NCBI GenBank assembly: GCA_003550325.1
Contig: QKWP01000220.1
Location: 280,091-344,090 of the forward strand
DNA length: 64,000 nt
Reading direction: 5' to 3'
Source: Gigaspora rosea
Taxonomy: Eukaryota > Glomeromycota > Glomeromycetes > Diversisporales > Gigasporaceae
The translations under genes were made by a program, and so were the position numbers. Within the stretch, counting starts at the first letter, position 1. Each line of letters opens with the position of its first letter. Shown piece by piece: positions 10,478 to 21,330 of the stretch. The notes under the pieces are model-generated. The model did not search any database, had not been told where the DNA came from, and was given only the letters and a program-made list of their open reading frames with translations.

Positions 10478-11669
10478 TCATATATCTTTCTCTTTTCCTT
10501 GAGAATTTTTCTGGGAGAGAATAGTGCTGAGAGCCATACTGGAGGCATCGATAAAAAGCAGAAATTCCTTTAAAAAATCCAGATAAGCTAAGACAGAAGC
10601 AGTGACATGGCTTTTCTTAAGAAACTGGAAAGCACTTTGAACTTTGGTCCATATATATCTGGTATCCTTCTTTAGCAATTCATAAATGGGAGCAGCAACT
10701 TTGGAGAAGTCTTTTATAAACCAGCGATAATAGAATGATAGTCCCAAAAATATATATAACTGTCGAAGATTAGTAGGAGTGGAAAAATTTTGGACAACTT
10801 CCACCTTCCGAGAATCTATAGAAATACCTTCATTGTTAACTATATAACCAATAAAATGAAGCTCTCATTTTGCAAAATGATATTTATTGGGGTTCAACTT
10901 TCATCCAGCCTTACAGAGTCAGTTAAATACTTCCTGCAAGTGATTAATATGTTCAGAAAAATATGAAAAAAAAATATTAAGATCATCCATGTAAATGACC
11001 ACAAATCATCCAATAATATTGTAGAAAATTTAGTCCATAAGCTACTAAAAAGTAGTTGGGGCATTAGTGAGACTAAAAAGCATCACATTAAATTCAAAAG
11101 TTCCATATTGAGAGATGAAAGCTATTTTTTCTTTATCTTTTGGATCCATATTGATCTGCCAATAGCCACTAGTAAGATCGAGAGATGTATACCAGGAAGA
11201 ATGTCAAAGGGTATCCAAAAGTTGTCAATACAGGGAAGGGATAGCTTTTCTTTTTGTCAGTGAATTAAGTTATTGATAATTAATGCAGAAACAGGACTTG
11301 TCCTTTTGCTTAATGAGAACTATAGGAGAGGCCAAGGACTCCATAAAGGTATGATAATTTCATACAATATATGGTCTATTTTCTTTTTCAATAATTCCCA
11401 CTCCTTTGGAATAGTCTAATAATACTGCTGTTTAATAGATAGAATGTCACTAGTCTGAATGATATAAGTAACTAAATTGGTTCAGCCTAGCTCTTGAGAG
11501 GTCCAAGCAAAAAGTTTGTTACATTCTATAAGCAATTCTTCCATATGATAATAATCATCATTCTCAAGTGTCCCAACATCCAATTTTTATAAAGGGTCTT
11601 CTACAACTTCTAAAAAGAAATCTTTTTCTATTTCTTCCTCAAAGTCATCATAGTCAGTATTGTCTATTT
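10478..11669 (-). pseudogene. Ty3/gypsy pol remnant: linker, reverse transcriptase, RNase H start
   Basis: Read on the minus strand across frames, this shows the standard order of a Ty3/gypsy polyprotein: an acidic linker ending LFAWTSQELG, then LDLTSGYWQINMDPKDKEK (RT motif with the first catalytic Asp), then VVIYMDDLNIF (the YxDD motif), the thumb, then LGLSFYYRWFIKDFSKVAAP and LAYLDFLKEFLLFIDASS (start of RNase H). The last 108 codons (10804-10478) are open; upstream there are many stops and frameshifts, so it is dead. The upstream protease part is at 13937-14600, separated by a hAT-type insertion. No LTRs were found for it. It is unrelated to the LTR element at 2115-9157 as far as can be seen. 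Confidence 0.85.
11662..11669. repeat. Target-site duplication, left copy
   Basis: GTCTATTT immediately before the CAGTG terminus of the hAT-type element. The same 8 bases follow its right end at 13929-13936. Confidence 0.8.
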
Positions 11670-12000
11670 CAGTGATGTACATTGGAAGTCTGGAACCCCA
11701 TTGGACGTCCAAATTCTTCCAGAGGTCCAGCAGTTCCAATGGGAATTCCTATTGGAAGAATTTTCCCATTGGAACCTATATTATCGTTCTATTAAAATGC
11801 ATTGATACCAAATAACATTAACCAATAAGAATGTACATATTTTCACGTGATATTGCATAAAATCTCTATGATTATTAGCATTATTAGAACCATATAAAAA
11901 TTTATTTATTACAATAAAGAATAAATTTCGCTATTATCACTGCGGTATGGCACTACGTATTAATATTATATTGATTGATTTGGCAAATATGCCTTAATTT

Positions 12001-12370
12001 ACTAAATTCTGTTGTTAAGTTCCCGTTCCCCCACAGACAAGGTCAACGGTTCGAGTTCGGCTGGAGGTAAATACTCTGTAACCAAAAATTGGAGCCTATA
12101 ATCGGATGCGAAGCCCTGTGGCGAAGTCCATGTGAAGGTACATGCTTGAATCAAGGAATTCCCGGAAGGAAACCGATACGGCAGAGAGCGGGCACTATTA
12201 TAGTGAGAAATGTGGAGAATGCCGTCGACGTTTGTGGAAAAGGATTGGCCTTGCCAATTATGGAATCACCTCTGGCACAAAAATCCAAAACCGGTATAGA
12301 TGTGGGATCTACGTCCGTTATGGTAGAGATTACTTCGAGGGTAAAATAGCCCTAAGCCTGAATGGATAAA
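12001..12370 (+). other. GC-rich segment within the hAT element
   Basis: GC content of roughly half, against about a quarter around it. It starts with a B-box-like GGTTCGAGTTCGG (about 12048) and has two long overlapping open frames (12089-12349, 12142-12369). One contains EKCGECRRRLWKRIGL with a CxxC pair. Neither is recognised and codon use does not clearly favour one. It may be a captured host or foreign fragment, or a tRNA-derived sequence. No function is proposed. Confidence 0.4.
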
Positions 12371-12506
12371 AATAAGTTTGGTGTTACATAGTAACATTGA
12401 AAACCAGAGACTTTAAATAGGGAACCCACAGGCGGGTTCCAGGTATAGCAATTAGTAGGTAACCTGCGGGCGGAGCCTTTAAATAGACAATGACTAAAAT
12501 TGTACG

Positions 12507-13255
12507 NNNNNNNNNNNNNNNNNNNNNNNNNNNNNNNNNNNNNNNNNNNNNNNNNNNNNNNNNNNNNNNNNNNNNNNNNNNNNNNNNNNNNNNNNNNNNN
12601 NNNNNNNNNNNNNNNNNNNNNNNNNNNNNNNNNNNNNNNNNNNNNNNNNNNNNNNNNNNNNNNNNNNNNNNNNNNNNNNNNNNNNNNNNNNNNNNNNNNN
12701 NNNNNNNNNNNNNNNNNNNNNNNNNNNNNNNNNNNNNNNNNNNNNNNNNNNNNNNNNNNNNNNNNNNNNNNNNNNNNNNNNNNNNNNNNNNNNNNNNNNN
12801 NNNNNNNNNNNNNNNNNNNNNNNNNNNNNNNNNNNNNNNNNNNNNNNNNNNNNNNNNNNNNNNNNNNNNNNNNNNNNNNNNNNNNNNNNNNNNNNNNNNN
12901 NNNNNNNNNNNNNNNNNNNNNNNNNNNNNNNNNNNNNNNNNNNNNNNNNNNNNNNNNNNNNNNNNNNNNNNNNNNNNNNNNNNNNNNNNNNNNNNNNNNN
13001 NNNNNNNNNNNNNNNNNNNNNNNNNNNNNNNNNNNNNNNNNNNNNNNNNNNNNNNNNNNNNNNNNNNNNNNNNNNNNNNNNNNNNNNNNNNNNNNNNNNN
13101 NNNNNNNNNNNNNNNNNNNNNNNNNNNNNNNNNNNNNNNNNNNNNNNNNNNNNNNNNNNNNNNNNNNNNNNNNNNNNNNNNNNNNNNNNNNNNNNNNNNN
13201 NNNNNNNNNNNNNNNNNNNNNNNNNNNNNNNNNNNNNNNNNNNNNNNNNNNNNNN
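12507..13255. other. Assembly gap (749 N)
   Basis: Run of N inside the hAT-type element. Open frames reported across it are artefacts. Confidence 1.
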
Positions 13256-13928
13256 CAAAAAAATTATCTACTTTTTCTTGGCGAACTCTATAAATATTAG
13301 CTCTAGCTTCCTGATTTAATAGAATGATATAGTTTATAAAAAGGATTACAACTTTTATTATTGCAACTTTTGTGATTTACTTGTAAAAATTAGGACTTGT
13401 ATTAGAAGTGAAAATTTTTTTTATAGACGGGAACATATAAAATTTAAAAAAATCTAAAGAAAAATTTTATAGTAAAAGTTTTAAAATAAAAACTTTAAAC
13501 TTTTATTGCTTTAAAGTTTATTAATAATTTTAAAAAATTTTCATAATAAAGTTTATAAAATATATTTTAAAAAAAATATTCTATAAATAAAGTATACCCC
13601 ATATGCTTAATAAATTTTTATTTTATTTAAAAAAATGTAATATTTCTAAAAAAATCTAGGCAAATTTGCCTGGATTACAGTTAAAGGAATAGTAAAACAA
13701 TGAATACAGTATAGCTAATACAGTACGTATATATATTAAATAGTTTTTTTTTTCATTGGAAGTCACTGGAAGTCATTGAAAGCTCCATCCAGCCAATAAA
13801 AATCTTCACCAGAACATTCCAGTGAACATCCAATCACTGGAAGTAAATTTGCTTCCAATTCCATCCAGTTAAGTCAATGGCCATCCAGTTCCAGGATATC
13901 CACTGGAATGGTCCAGTGGACAACACTG

Positions 13929-13936
13929 GTCTATTT
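13929..13936. repeat. Target-site duplication, right copy
   Basis: GTCTATTT, identical to 11662-11669. Confidence 0.8.
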
Positions 13937-14600
13937 GTTCCTTTGAATAGATAAAGACCCACTTTCATCTTTTGAAAATCCAAATAATCGATTCTCCAGT
14001 TCTTCTTCCTCATATTTTGACTTGGTTTCTTTCACACTTCTGAACTTTCAGAACCTTCTTCAATCCTGGGCAAAACTTTAGTTAACTTAAGGTCAGTTAT
14101 CTTGTATTGGAGCTTTCGAAATTTGATAGGAACAATGATTTTTTGTTTTTTTTTAATGGAACGTCATTTTAGACATATTATAGTTAATATTAGTATTAAC
14201 TTTAGAAAGTAATTATTTCTGACAATGGCCTAATAAGATGCTGCATCTGTAACTATGATTTTAATAGAGACAATAATACCTCCTACTGAAAATAGAAAGT
14301 CTAATATCTTACTGATTTTCCTCTTGCTTTGCCTATGCACATTATCCATATTGACAGGGAGAGTCATTCTACCTTAAAACCTATCTCACTAACAAGATAA
14401 GAAGAGACCACACTACCAGATTACTCACTGATAACAATAAGAGAATTGTTTTCTTATGCACTATAGTGTCACAATACAAAGGCCATAAACTTGGGAGTTG
14501 GCTGCAGTTTGAGAAAAAAAGGTTTCAAAGATTTTTTCCTACAGTGCAAACAATCTAGTCCCAACAAATAAAATTGATAACATTCAAATTGCTAATCCTT
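13937..14600 (-). pseudogene. Ty3/gypsy protease region remnant
   Basis: On the minus strand, across several frames, short protein-like pieces occur in the order expected upstream of gypsy RT: a glycine/valine-rich piece, then VTDAASY followed by a stop, then VPLKKKQKIIVPIKF-like sequence, then an acidic linker near EEGSESSEV. This order (end of the aspartic protease, then linker) fits directly onto the linker and RT at 10478-11661 once the hAT element is removed. The catalytic Asp motif of the protease is not recognisable. Upstream (14440-14600) there is more stop-riddled sequence with cysteines, perhaps gag. Confidence 0.6.
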
Positions 14601-14739
14601 CTTCAAGAAAAATAGTAACCAAAATATACTATTTTAAAATGTTAAATTAAAACAAGCTAAGCACTTCTATAATTTTTATTTTTTTTTAAATCTATTTATA
14701 AAAAAAGTTATAGTAGGTTGAAGTTTTAGTATTTTTATA

Positions 14740-14935
14740 ATTAATATGAAATTTGGCTGCTCTATATATATTATAATTTGGCTGGCCTATATATACTAAA
14801 TTTGGTCGCCCTATATATACTAAATTTTGCTGGTATATATATGCTAAATTTGGCTGCCAGCACTATATGTCTACTAATTTGGCTACTAAATTTGGCTGCC
14901 CTATATATTAAACTTGACAACTTTTTATATGTTAT
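14740..14935 (+). repeat. Minisatellite, about 24-bp unit
   Basis: Six or seven imperfect copies of a unit like CTGCCCTATATATACTAAATTTGG. Confidence 0.8.
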
Positions 14936-15589
14936 TAATCAATAGTCATCTATAGTATGAATGTGGCGTGCATACATATAAAAATTTTTTTACTAAGTTA
15001 ATAATACATGCCCACTAATTGAAAGTTGTAGATCTTATTAAGATGCATCTAACAGTAATTAGATCATCCAAATCTGCTCAGTGAATAGCGAGAAATATCA
15101 TTGAAAAACTATTGGCTAACTATATAAAATTTCTTTTTTTTTATTTTTTTATTTTAACATATTCTATCAATTGGGTGTTGGTTTTGGAGTTAATTCCAGA
15201 ATATTATTTTTTTATCCCAATCAGAAGCTTCTGTATATATATAACCCATATACATTGAGAGAATTTTTAGGTGCAGATCTGCACAGATTTTTAAAACCCG
15301 ATAATAATCAAAAACCTGCATAGATCTGTAACCCCACAATTATAGTTGAAGAAAAATTTTTAACAAATTCTGTGCAGATTTTATAAAATACATAAATCTG
15401 CGCAGACCAGGGGTGTAATAGCCAAAAACAAATAAAAATAAATTACTATATACTTGTCTAAATATTAAATGCTAGCTAAATTTTTATACATTAAAAAAAT
15501 TTATTCAAATATTTATACTATATTTTAACAATGTAATTTATAAATATTTTATTACTAATATATAATATAATAATAATACCGTTGATTCT
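14936..15589. other. AT-rich, no gene seen
   Basis: Contains a short stretch of related ATCTGCGCAGA/CTGCACAGATTTT motifs at 15270-15405 in both orientations, resembling those at 20080-20290. Otherwise featureless. Confidence 0.4.
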
Positions 15590-15743
15590 CATTTTTCCGA
15601 AACCCTTTTCCTGAAAACTATTTTCCTGACATCACATAGGGTTAGGGCTAGCATTTTGTTAGTTGTGGCAATATATTTTTAGCAAATTGTCATCTGTGTG
15701 ATGTTGGGTAAATGACATGTCAGGGAAATAGCTTTTGGAAAAT
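15590..15743. mobile_element. Small MITE with telomere-like core
   Basis: Inverted termini: ATTTTTCCGAAACCC... at the left and ...AAATAGCTTTTGGAAAATCG at the right, sharing a second inner block CTATTTTCCTGACAT / ATGTCAGGGAAATAG. The core has TAGGGTTAGGG. About 154 bp; target duplication not resolved. Confidence 0.6.
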
Positions 15744-15869
15744 CGTACCGTAATCTAATAATATATGTAAAAAAAAATAAAATAAAAAGCGAATAAAAAT
15801 AAATAACGATAAATATTAAATACTAGCTAAATTTTCATACATTGAAAAAATACATTATACTAAATCCCA

Positions 15870-16100
15870 TACTAACTATTATGTTATGCCACATACTAAC
15901 TATCGTGCTACTAACTATAATATCATGCTACATCCCATACTAACTATCTTGCTACGTTCCGAACTATCGTACATTCTACTAAGTTCATTCTAAAGAAAAA
16001 AAGAAATGTTAGTACTATATATATATATATATATATAAAAAAGAAAACTATCGTAAACTAGATACTAACTATCATGCTCCATCCATTCTATCTACATGCT
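15870..16100 (+). repeat. Minisatellite, CATACTAACTATCGTGCTA-type
   Basis: Imperfect copies of an 18-20 bp unit (ATACTAACTAT with CATGCTAC or CGTGCTAC), interrupted by (AT)n at 16014-16036. Confidence 0.7.
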
Positions 16101-16479
16101 ATGTTCCATACTACATTTGTTTTATTCCAAAGAAAAAAAATATTAGTACTTTAATAAAAAAAAAAAGAATACTATCATACACTAGCCTTATGTTCATTTT
16201 TTTTAACACCAATTCCAAAACAATAACAATATCCAATACACACGACAGTACCTATAAATGAACCAAATAGCGACATACCTTGCAACGATGTGAAACTACC
16301 AAATGACGAAAAATACAACTACATTCACAAAATAACCTAAACGGTGACAATACCTAAATCGACGAGTTTACACCAAGGCTCCAATAACACAATGACTACA
16401 AATGATATTTTCAAATACACGACACCAACGATAGCTCCAATGATGCATTCTCGACATCCAATTTCAGTACTCTAGCGAA

Positions 16480-16957
16480 GCACAAATCTAAAATAAAAGA
16501 AAAAAGTGAATAATAATAAATAAATAAATAAACAAATAAAACAATAAAACAGAAACTAAAACTTATCTTCTAGTGTATTTCCGGGCTCCAACGACATTGA
16601 TGACTTTTAAATATAACAAAAAAAATTAAAAAAATATTTATATAGTATGATCGCCAATCTGAAAAATGATTGGCTGATCATACGTACTGTATAAAAAATA
16701 AAAATATAATTTTAAATAAAAAAAACTTAAATAAATAATTAAATAAGAAATAATTAAAAAAATAATAAATAAAATTTAATTAAAATTAAAAATAAAAAAA
16801 ATAGACAAATAAGTTATTTAAAAAAAAAATAAATAAATATAGAAAAAATAAAAAATAATAATTTAATAACAATAATTATAAATAAATTAAATAAAAAAGA
16901 ATAAAAAAAGATCTGAAAAAAATATTATTAATAAAAATAAAGAAAAAAGAATAATTG
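16480..16957. repeat. A-rich low-complexity tract
   Basis: AAATAAATAAA-type sequence with few C or G. The segment before it (16200-16460) is C/A-rich with CGACGA-like motifs, resembling the inverse of 18560-18720. Confidence 0.8.
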
Positions 16958-17508
16958 TATTCATAACACTTTCCAAAATTCGCAAAATTTACTAGGTAAC
17001 ACCTGTTACGTTATTAACAAAAAATGCACCTCTCGTGATTTTACTATAATTTTTAATCTAACTCTAATCCTAACTCTAATCCTAACTCTACCCCTAACCC
17101 TAACTATAACTATAACTAGTATGCATAATAGGGTGCTATGCATTTTACTTATTTGCGCGGGTAACACAAAATAAAAAAGAGAATCCGATTTTGTAAATAA
17201 ACTAAGTGCGCAAGATAAAAATTTAGGGTTAGACCTTAACGTTAGAGGCTATATGGTTAGAGTTAATACTTAATATAAGTAAAATTTCATTCCTGTCATT
17301 TTTAATTAGTGCACCAAGATCGATTTAAACATTAGTTTTTGCGTATTTTCGCTTTTTTCTTCTTTTACGCGTGTTTGAATTCTTCGTCGGGCTGATCTGA
17401 AATAGTCAAAATTTGCACTCTTCGATTGGTTATTTTCTCTCCAGGAGCTTGTATTACCCGCGCAAATAAGTGGATGCGGGTGCTATGTATAACAAGGTGT
17501 TATGAATA
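16958..17508. mobile_element. TIR element holding repeat family A, copy 2
   Basis: Outer inverted repeats TATTCATAACAC / GTGTTATGAATA (16958, 17508). An inner pair ACTTATTTGCGCGGGTAACAC (17147-17167) and GTATTACCCGCGCAAATAAGT (17451-17471) is a 21-bp inverted repeat with one mismatch and encloses the family A block 17200-17400. A degenerate telomere-like run of CTAACCCTAACTATAAC occurs at 17042-17110. Target duplication unresolved. Confidence 0.65.
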
Positions 17509-17819
17509 TAATATTTCAAGAAAAAACAATAGGCGAAAAAAAAATAAAAAAAATAAAAAAAATAAAAAAAAACATAATACAGTAAAAAACGATAAAAAAA
17601 ATTAAAAAATTAATGTACAAAGAAAAAAATAAATAAAAAATAAAAACGTACAAAAAATAAAAAAAAAGAAAAAATGTATGTCTTGCATCCAGTGATCTAC
17701 ATTGCATGTCACATTTCGATTTTGATTGGTTAATTGTTAAATTATAATTTTGGAGTTATTTTTTATTTTAACAATATTTCATATAATATTAATAAAAAAA
17801 TACTTTTAGATAATGTGCT

Positions 17820-18007
17820 TATATGCAAAATTTCATGCTGCACAAGTTTACTTAGGCACCAAACTAAGATTATCTTAATAGAATTTTAGGATATTTTTAT
17901 TTTTTATTTTTTCCTTTAGTTTTTTGATAATAATATCTTAAAAGTCTACTAAGATAATCTTCCTACGTTCTCTAAGTAAACTTGTTCAGCATGAGGTTTT
18001 ACATAAA
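17820..18007. mobile_element. Foldback MITE
   Basis: Two imperfect arms of about 65 bp: CATGCTGCACAAGTTTACTT at 17833 and the complement AAGTAAACTTGTTCAGCATG near 17992, continuing inward through AAGATTATCTTA / TAAGATAATCTT. About 190 bp in all, no coding. Confidence 0.75.
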
Positions 18008-18184
18008 AGCGAAAATTTTTTTTATAATATCTTTAATTTTTCTTAGGATAGTTAGATTTTTTAATTTTTGTTTACATTTTTTGTCTTTATTTACATTCAA
18101 TTATTATACAAAATTCAATCATCTGATTGGTACGATCGGAGGTGTAAAAAATAAGAATACCCACCCCCCTGCAGGATATAAATA

Positions 18185-18416
18185 ACTTCAAAAAAAATGT
18201 ATAAAAAAAAACATATAAAAAACAAAAAAAAACTGTATAAATTATAAGAAAAAAAAATTAAAAAAAAGTTAAAAATAAACTGGAAAAGTTAATAAAAATA
18301 AAAAAAAACTGGTAATAAGTTAAAAATAAAAAAAATAATAAATAATAGAAAAAAATTTAATAAAATAAAAAATAAAATCAAATAAATTAATTTAATAATT
18401 AAAAAAGGGGAAAATG
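18185..18416. repeat. A-rich low-complexity tract
   Basis: Runs of A with isolated T and G. A similar tract occurs at 17516-17700. Confidence 0.85.
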
Positions 18417-19597
18417 TTTTTTGTGCACCTGCATGGCTGTGCACCCCTATATGTATGCATATAAATAACAGATAAGATCATCTTTTTTTATTTGTTTTTT
18501 TGTTTTGATTTTTTTTTATGTTTCGTTTGCTAATTTTTTTTTCTTTTTTTCTTTTTCAGCTACTGTCGCTGATATCATCATTGATATAATCGTTGGTATC
18601 ATCATTGGTGTCCTCACAAGTGTTGCCTTAAATGTCATCGCTGGTGTTGTCGTTGGTGCTGCCATTAGATTTTCTTCTTGGTGTGTGGTCTTTCAAGTTT
18701 CTTTGGTGATGTCTTTCACATCATAGTTGGTGTTGTTGCAGGTATCGTTGTTGGCCATCGTTAGATTTTCTTCTTGGTGAGTGCTCTTGCATGTTTCTCA
18801 AGTGGGTGGTCTCGCATGTTTTTCTGATAGGTGGTCCTGCATGTTACTCTGGTGGGTGGTCTCACACGTTTCTCCTGCACGTTTCTGTGGTGGTGGCCTT
18901 GCATGTTTCTCCAGTGGTGGTTTCACACATTTGTTTGGTGGTGGTCTTGTATGTTTCTTCATTGGTGGTCTAGTACATTTCTTTAGTGGTGGTCGTACAT
19001 TTCTTCGGTATGGTCTCATATGTTTCTTTGGTTGAATATGGTGGGTTTCTATCATTCTTTTTTTTTCTTTTTTTTCTTCTCTTTATTAATGTTTTATACT
19101 GTGTTGGCCGTCATTTGAGCTCGCATCATCAGTTGGTGACTTCGATTTAATGGTATTGTCGCTTTCTGGCCTCAACGTCGTTTAGCATCGTTGGAGTTTA
19201 TAATTTCGTTATGGTTTTCGGGATACTTGTGAATTTGCTGTGGCTTTTTTTGTCGTTGGTGCTTGTATTCTTGCCTTGTTTTAAGTTGTCAGTGTTTGTT
19301 GTTGTATCATAGTAAGAATTAGTATGAGTTAGTATAGATTAGTATAGATTTTAGAGTAGGGTTATGGTTCGGGTTAGGGTTCATGTTAGAGTTCGGGTTA
19401 AGGTTGCATGTTCGTCACTTTATGTGTGTGTTTTTTTTTTTTTAATAACTTAATAAAAAATCTTAAAATTCTTGAAATTTTTTTATAAATTTTGTAATTG
19501 ATGTTAATTGGCCGTTTACGAGTGATTGATCACGTGTTTACGTGATCGATTTTGATTGGTCGATCTCAGGATGCACGACTGTGCAGGAGCACAAAAT
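18417..19597. mobile_element. TIR DNA element, about 1.2 kb
   Basis: The left end TTTTGTGCACCTGCATGG and right end read inward TTTTGTGCTCCTGCACAG continue as inverted repeats for about 28 bp (GTGCACC / GGATGCAC). The interior has no transposase; it holds a GT-rich block with GTTGGTGTTGTCG motifs (18560-18760), a minisatellite (18770-19035) and a degenerate telomere-like GGTTAGGGTT run at 19355-19410. Target duplication not resolved. Confidence 0.65.
18770..19035 (+). repeat. Minisatellite, about 27-30 bp unit
   Basis: About nine copies of a unit like GGTGGTCTTGCATGTTTCTC with a variable 5-10 base tail. The open frames that cross it (either strand) are repeats of the unit and not genes. Confidence 0.85.
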
Positions 19598-19599
19598 TC

Positions 19600-20062
19600 T
19601 TAAATTTTAAAAAAAAAGTTAAAAATAGTTTATTTATTAAAAAAAACTGAAAAAAAATTCGCAAAAAAAAATCGAAAAAAAATTCAAAAAAATTCGAAAA
19701 AAGAAAAAAAATTTCGAAAAAAAAGAAAAAAAATTCGAAAAAAAAATCGTAAAAAAAAAAAAAAAGTTTATTAAATAATATGATAATAATAATAAAACGT
19801 TTAAAAAAAATTTAAACGTTCTAAAAAAATATTAAAGCATAAAAATATTAATAAAAAAAAGTGTACATACGTGCATTTGGGAATAAAAGTAAATTTTGGT
19901 TATTCCTTATTATGGGAATAACTGAAAATTTACTATTTATTCCCACTATCAAATTTTAAAAAACGATAAAATTAAAAAAAATAAAAATAAAAAAATAAAA
20001 AAAACACGCTTTATTTATTTATTGTTTTGTTTATTGTTTTTTCATTGTGTTCTTACTGGCAG
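19600..20062. repeat. A-rich tract with a 28-bp-arm hairpin
   Basis: AAAAATTCG-type low complexity to 19860. At 19881-19950 an inverted repeat with arms of about 28 bp: GGGAATAAAAGTAAATTTT and AAAATTTACTATTTATTCCC around a short centre. Confidence 0.7.
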
Positions 20063-20479
20063 GTAAGTATAGTAGTTATAATTTTGGAGATTATTGCAGA
20101 TTATAATAGGCGGCACCTATTATAATCTGCAAAGATTATACTTTTTAAAAATTTGTACAGATTTTAGTCAACAAATCTGTGAATAACTGCAAAAATCTAA
20201 ATTTTGAAGATTTTTGCTATTTTTTATACAAGATTCTGCACTGATTTGATAAACTTGAAGATCATTGCAGATTATTAATGTTTATAATTTCCCGATGTAC
20301 TGTCTAACTCAGAAATGCTCCAGAGTAATGATGCTGCTCGAAACTCTATAGTTTCAGATTAACTGAAACTGAAACTGGTATTACTAGTTTTGGGCATGAT
20401 CTTCTTGTCCAAAACATGCCTAAAACCCAAAACTATATCAATACTCTGAAACTATACCAATATTCTGAAACTATACTAA
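20063..20479. other. Spacer with a perfect 15-bp-arm hairpin
   Basis: 20096-20130 is GCAGATTATAATAGG, five bases, CCTATTATAATCTGC. Further right are several GAAACTATA and ATCTGCA-type short repeats. No gene seen. Confidence 0.6.
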
Positions 20480-20562
20480 AATTCTGTGTTAATAAATTCT
20501 GCAAACATACATAAAGAAAAAAGCAAAAATATGCAAAAGCTAATGTTTAAATTGATTTTGGT

Positions 20563-21239
20563 TAGTGATACAGGTCAATGAAAAACTCGAGAGCTGAGAC
20601 CAATCCCAAAAAAGCTCAGGCCGGTCAACCTGGCTACCTTTTGCTAGTGTAATTTTTTTGATCAGAATCAGGCAACATTTATCTAGATTAAACATGTAAA
20701 AGACCATCAGATAGTCTTTTTGTCGAATTCTAGTGATATTAAATTATTTAATTCTTATTCTTTTTGTCCTGAGAAAATTCCAGCATGTTAGTATTTTATG
20801 TTGATTAATTGTCTATGCCTCCAAACATTCTGATACAGTCAGACCTCTCTAAATGCATATCATCAGGACCAAACTTTTGGAGGTATGCATTAAGAGAACA
20901 ATAAGAAAAAATGCATTTATAGAGGTTTGGTATATATTTGGGCCAGAAAACTGATATGCATTTAAGGAGGTTATGCACTTAGGGGAGATGCATTTAGAGA
21001 GGTCTGACTGTATTTAGATTATATTCGTTATTTGCTAGTTTATTACCTAAATAAGCCAATTCTCTTATATTATTATAAATGACTGGCTAATTTTATTTAA
21101 TTCCTAGCATAAAATATGCTTTAAAAGAGAATTGGTTCTCACACTTCTCTTACCAACTGGCCCAGCCCACAAAGGTGTGGGCCAAGGGTCGACCTGCCCG
21201 TCGACCCGGCCATTAGGCCGAGGTCGACCTGTATCACTA
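20563..21239. mobile_element. hAT-like MITE in repeat family A
   Basis: Termini TAGTGATACAGGTC and GACCTGTATCACTA are perfect 14-bp inverted repeats. The flanks ATTTTGGT (20555-20562) and ATCTTGGT (21240-21247) are an 8-bp duplication with one mismatch. Comparison with the uninterrupted copy at 17310-17345 shows where the target was. TAG-type ends with an 8-bp duplication fit hAT. GC-rich subterminal motifs (GGTCGACC, GGCCGGTC) occur at both ends. No coding. Confidence 0.85.
20836..21010. mobile_element. pogo/Tigger-like MITE nested in the hAT-like MITE
   Basis: 175 bp with perfect inverted ends CAGTCAGACCTCTCTAAATG / CATTTAGAGAGGTCTGACTG, flanked by TA on both sides (20834-20835, 21011-21012). 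CAGT ends with TA duplication and the ACCTCTCTAA motif are typical of the pogo/Tigger branch of Tc1/mariner. Inner inverted blocks (GGAGGTATGCATT, ATGCATTTAAGGAGG) extend the symmetry. Confidence 0.88.
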
Positions 21240-21330
21240 ATCTTGGTGCACTAATTACAAATGATGGAAATGAAACTTATATATAGTAAGTATTAATCTA
21301 ACTGTATCTGGTTTTAATATTTACTCTAGA

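Larger units (their letters stand above)
11670..13928. mobile_element. hAT-type DNA transposon (probably non-autonomous) inside gypsy pol
   Basis: Termini CAGTGATGTACATTGGA and, read inward from the right, CAGTGTTGTCCACTGGA are inverted repeats matching at 14 of 17 positions. They are flanked by the exact 8-bp duplication GTCTATTT. CAGTG ends and 8-bp duplications are hAT hallmarks. Both subterminal regions (11680-11790, 13756-13925) are full of short CATTGGAA / TTCCAGTG motifs in both orientations, as in hAT transposase-binding regions. The visible interior has no recognisable transposase, but 749 bp are unsequenced. Removing it rejoins the protease and RT parts of one gypsy pol, which supports the boundaries independently. 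Confidence 0.88.
20480..21330 (-). repeat. Dispersed repeat family A, copy 3, interrupted
   Basis: Inverse of 17230-17345: the part matching TTTAAACATTAGTTTTTGCG lies at about 20500-20555, and the part matching AATTAGTGCACCAAGAT resumes at 21240. The two halves are split by the 677-bp element 20563-21239. Confidence 0.7.

Noticed and set aside
12040..12075. tRNA gene at GGTTCGAGTTCGG
   Set aside because: The T-arm and acceptor stem do not pair; only a B-box-like motif is present.
12490..13300. Long open frames across the N run on both strands
   Set aside because: They are only N translated as X; no coding evidence.
17042..17110. CTAACCC-like run as a telomere or chromosome end
   Set aside because: It is degenerate, short and inside a TIR element; similar runs occur in other MITEs here (15650, 19360, 55290).
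17516..17707. 63-codon minus-strand frame rich in F and Y
   Set aside because: It is the complement of an A-rich low-complexity tract.
18781..19055. Overlapping open frames on both strands at 18781-19055
   Set aside because: They are translations of a tandem 27-30 bp minisatellite.
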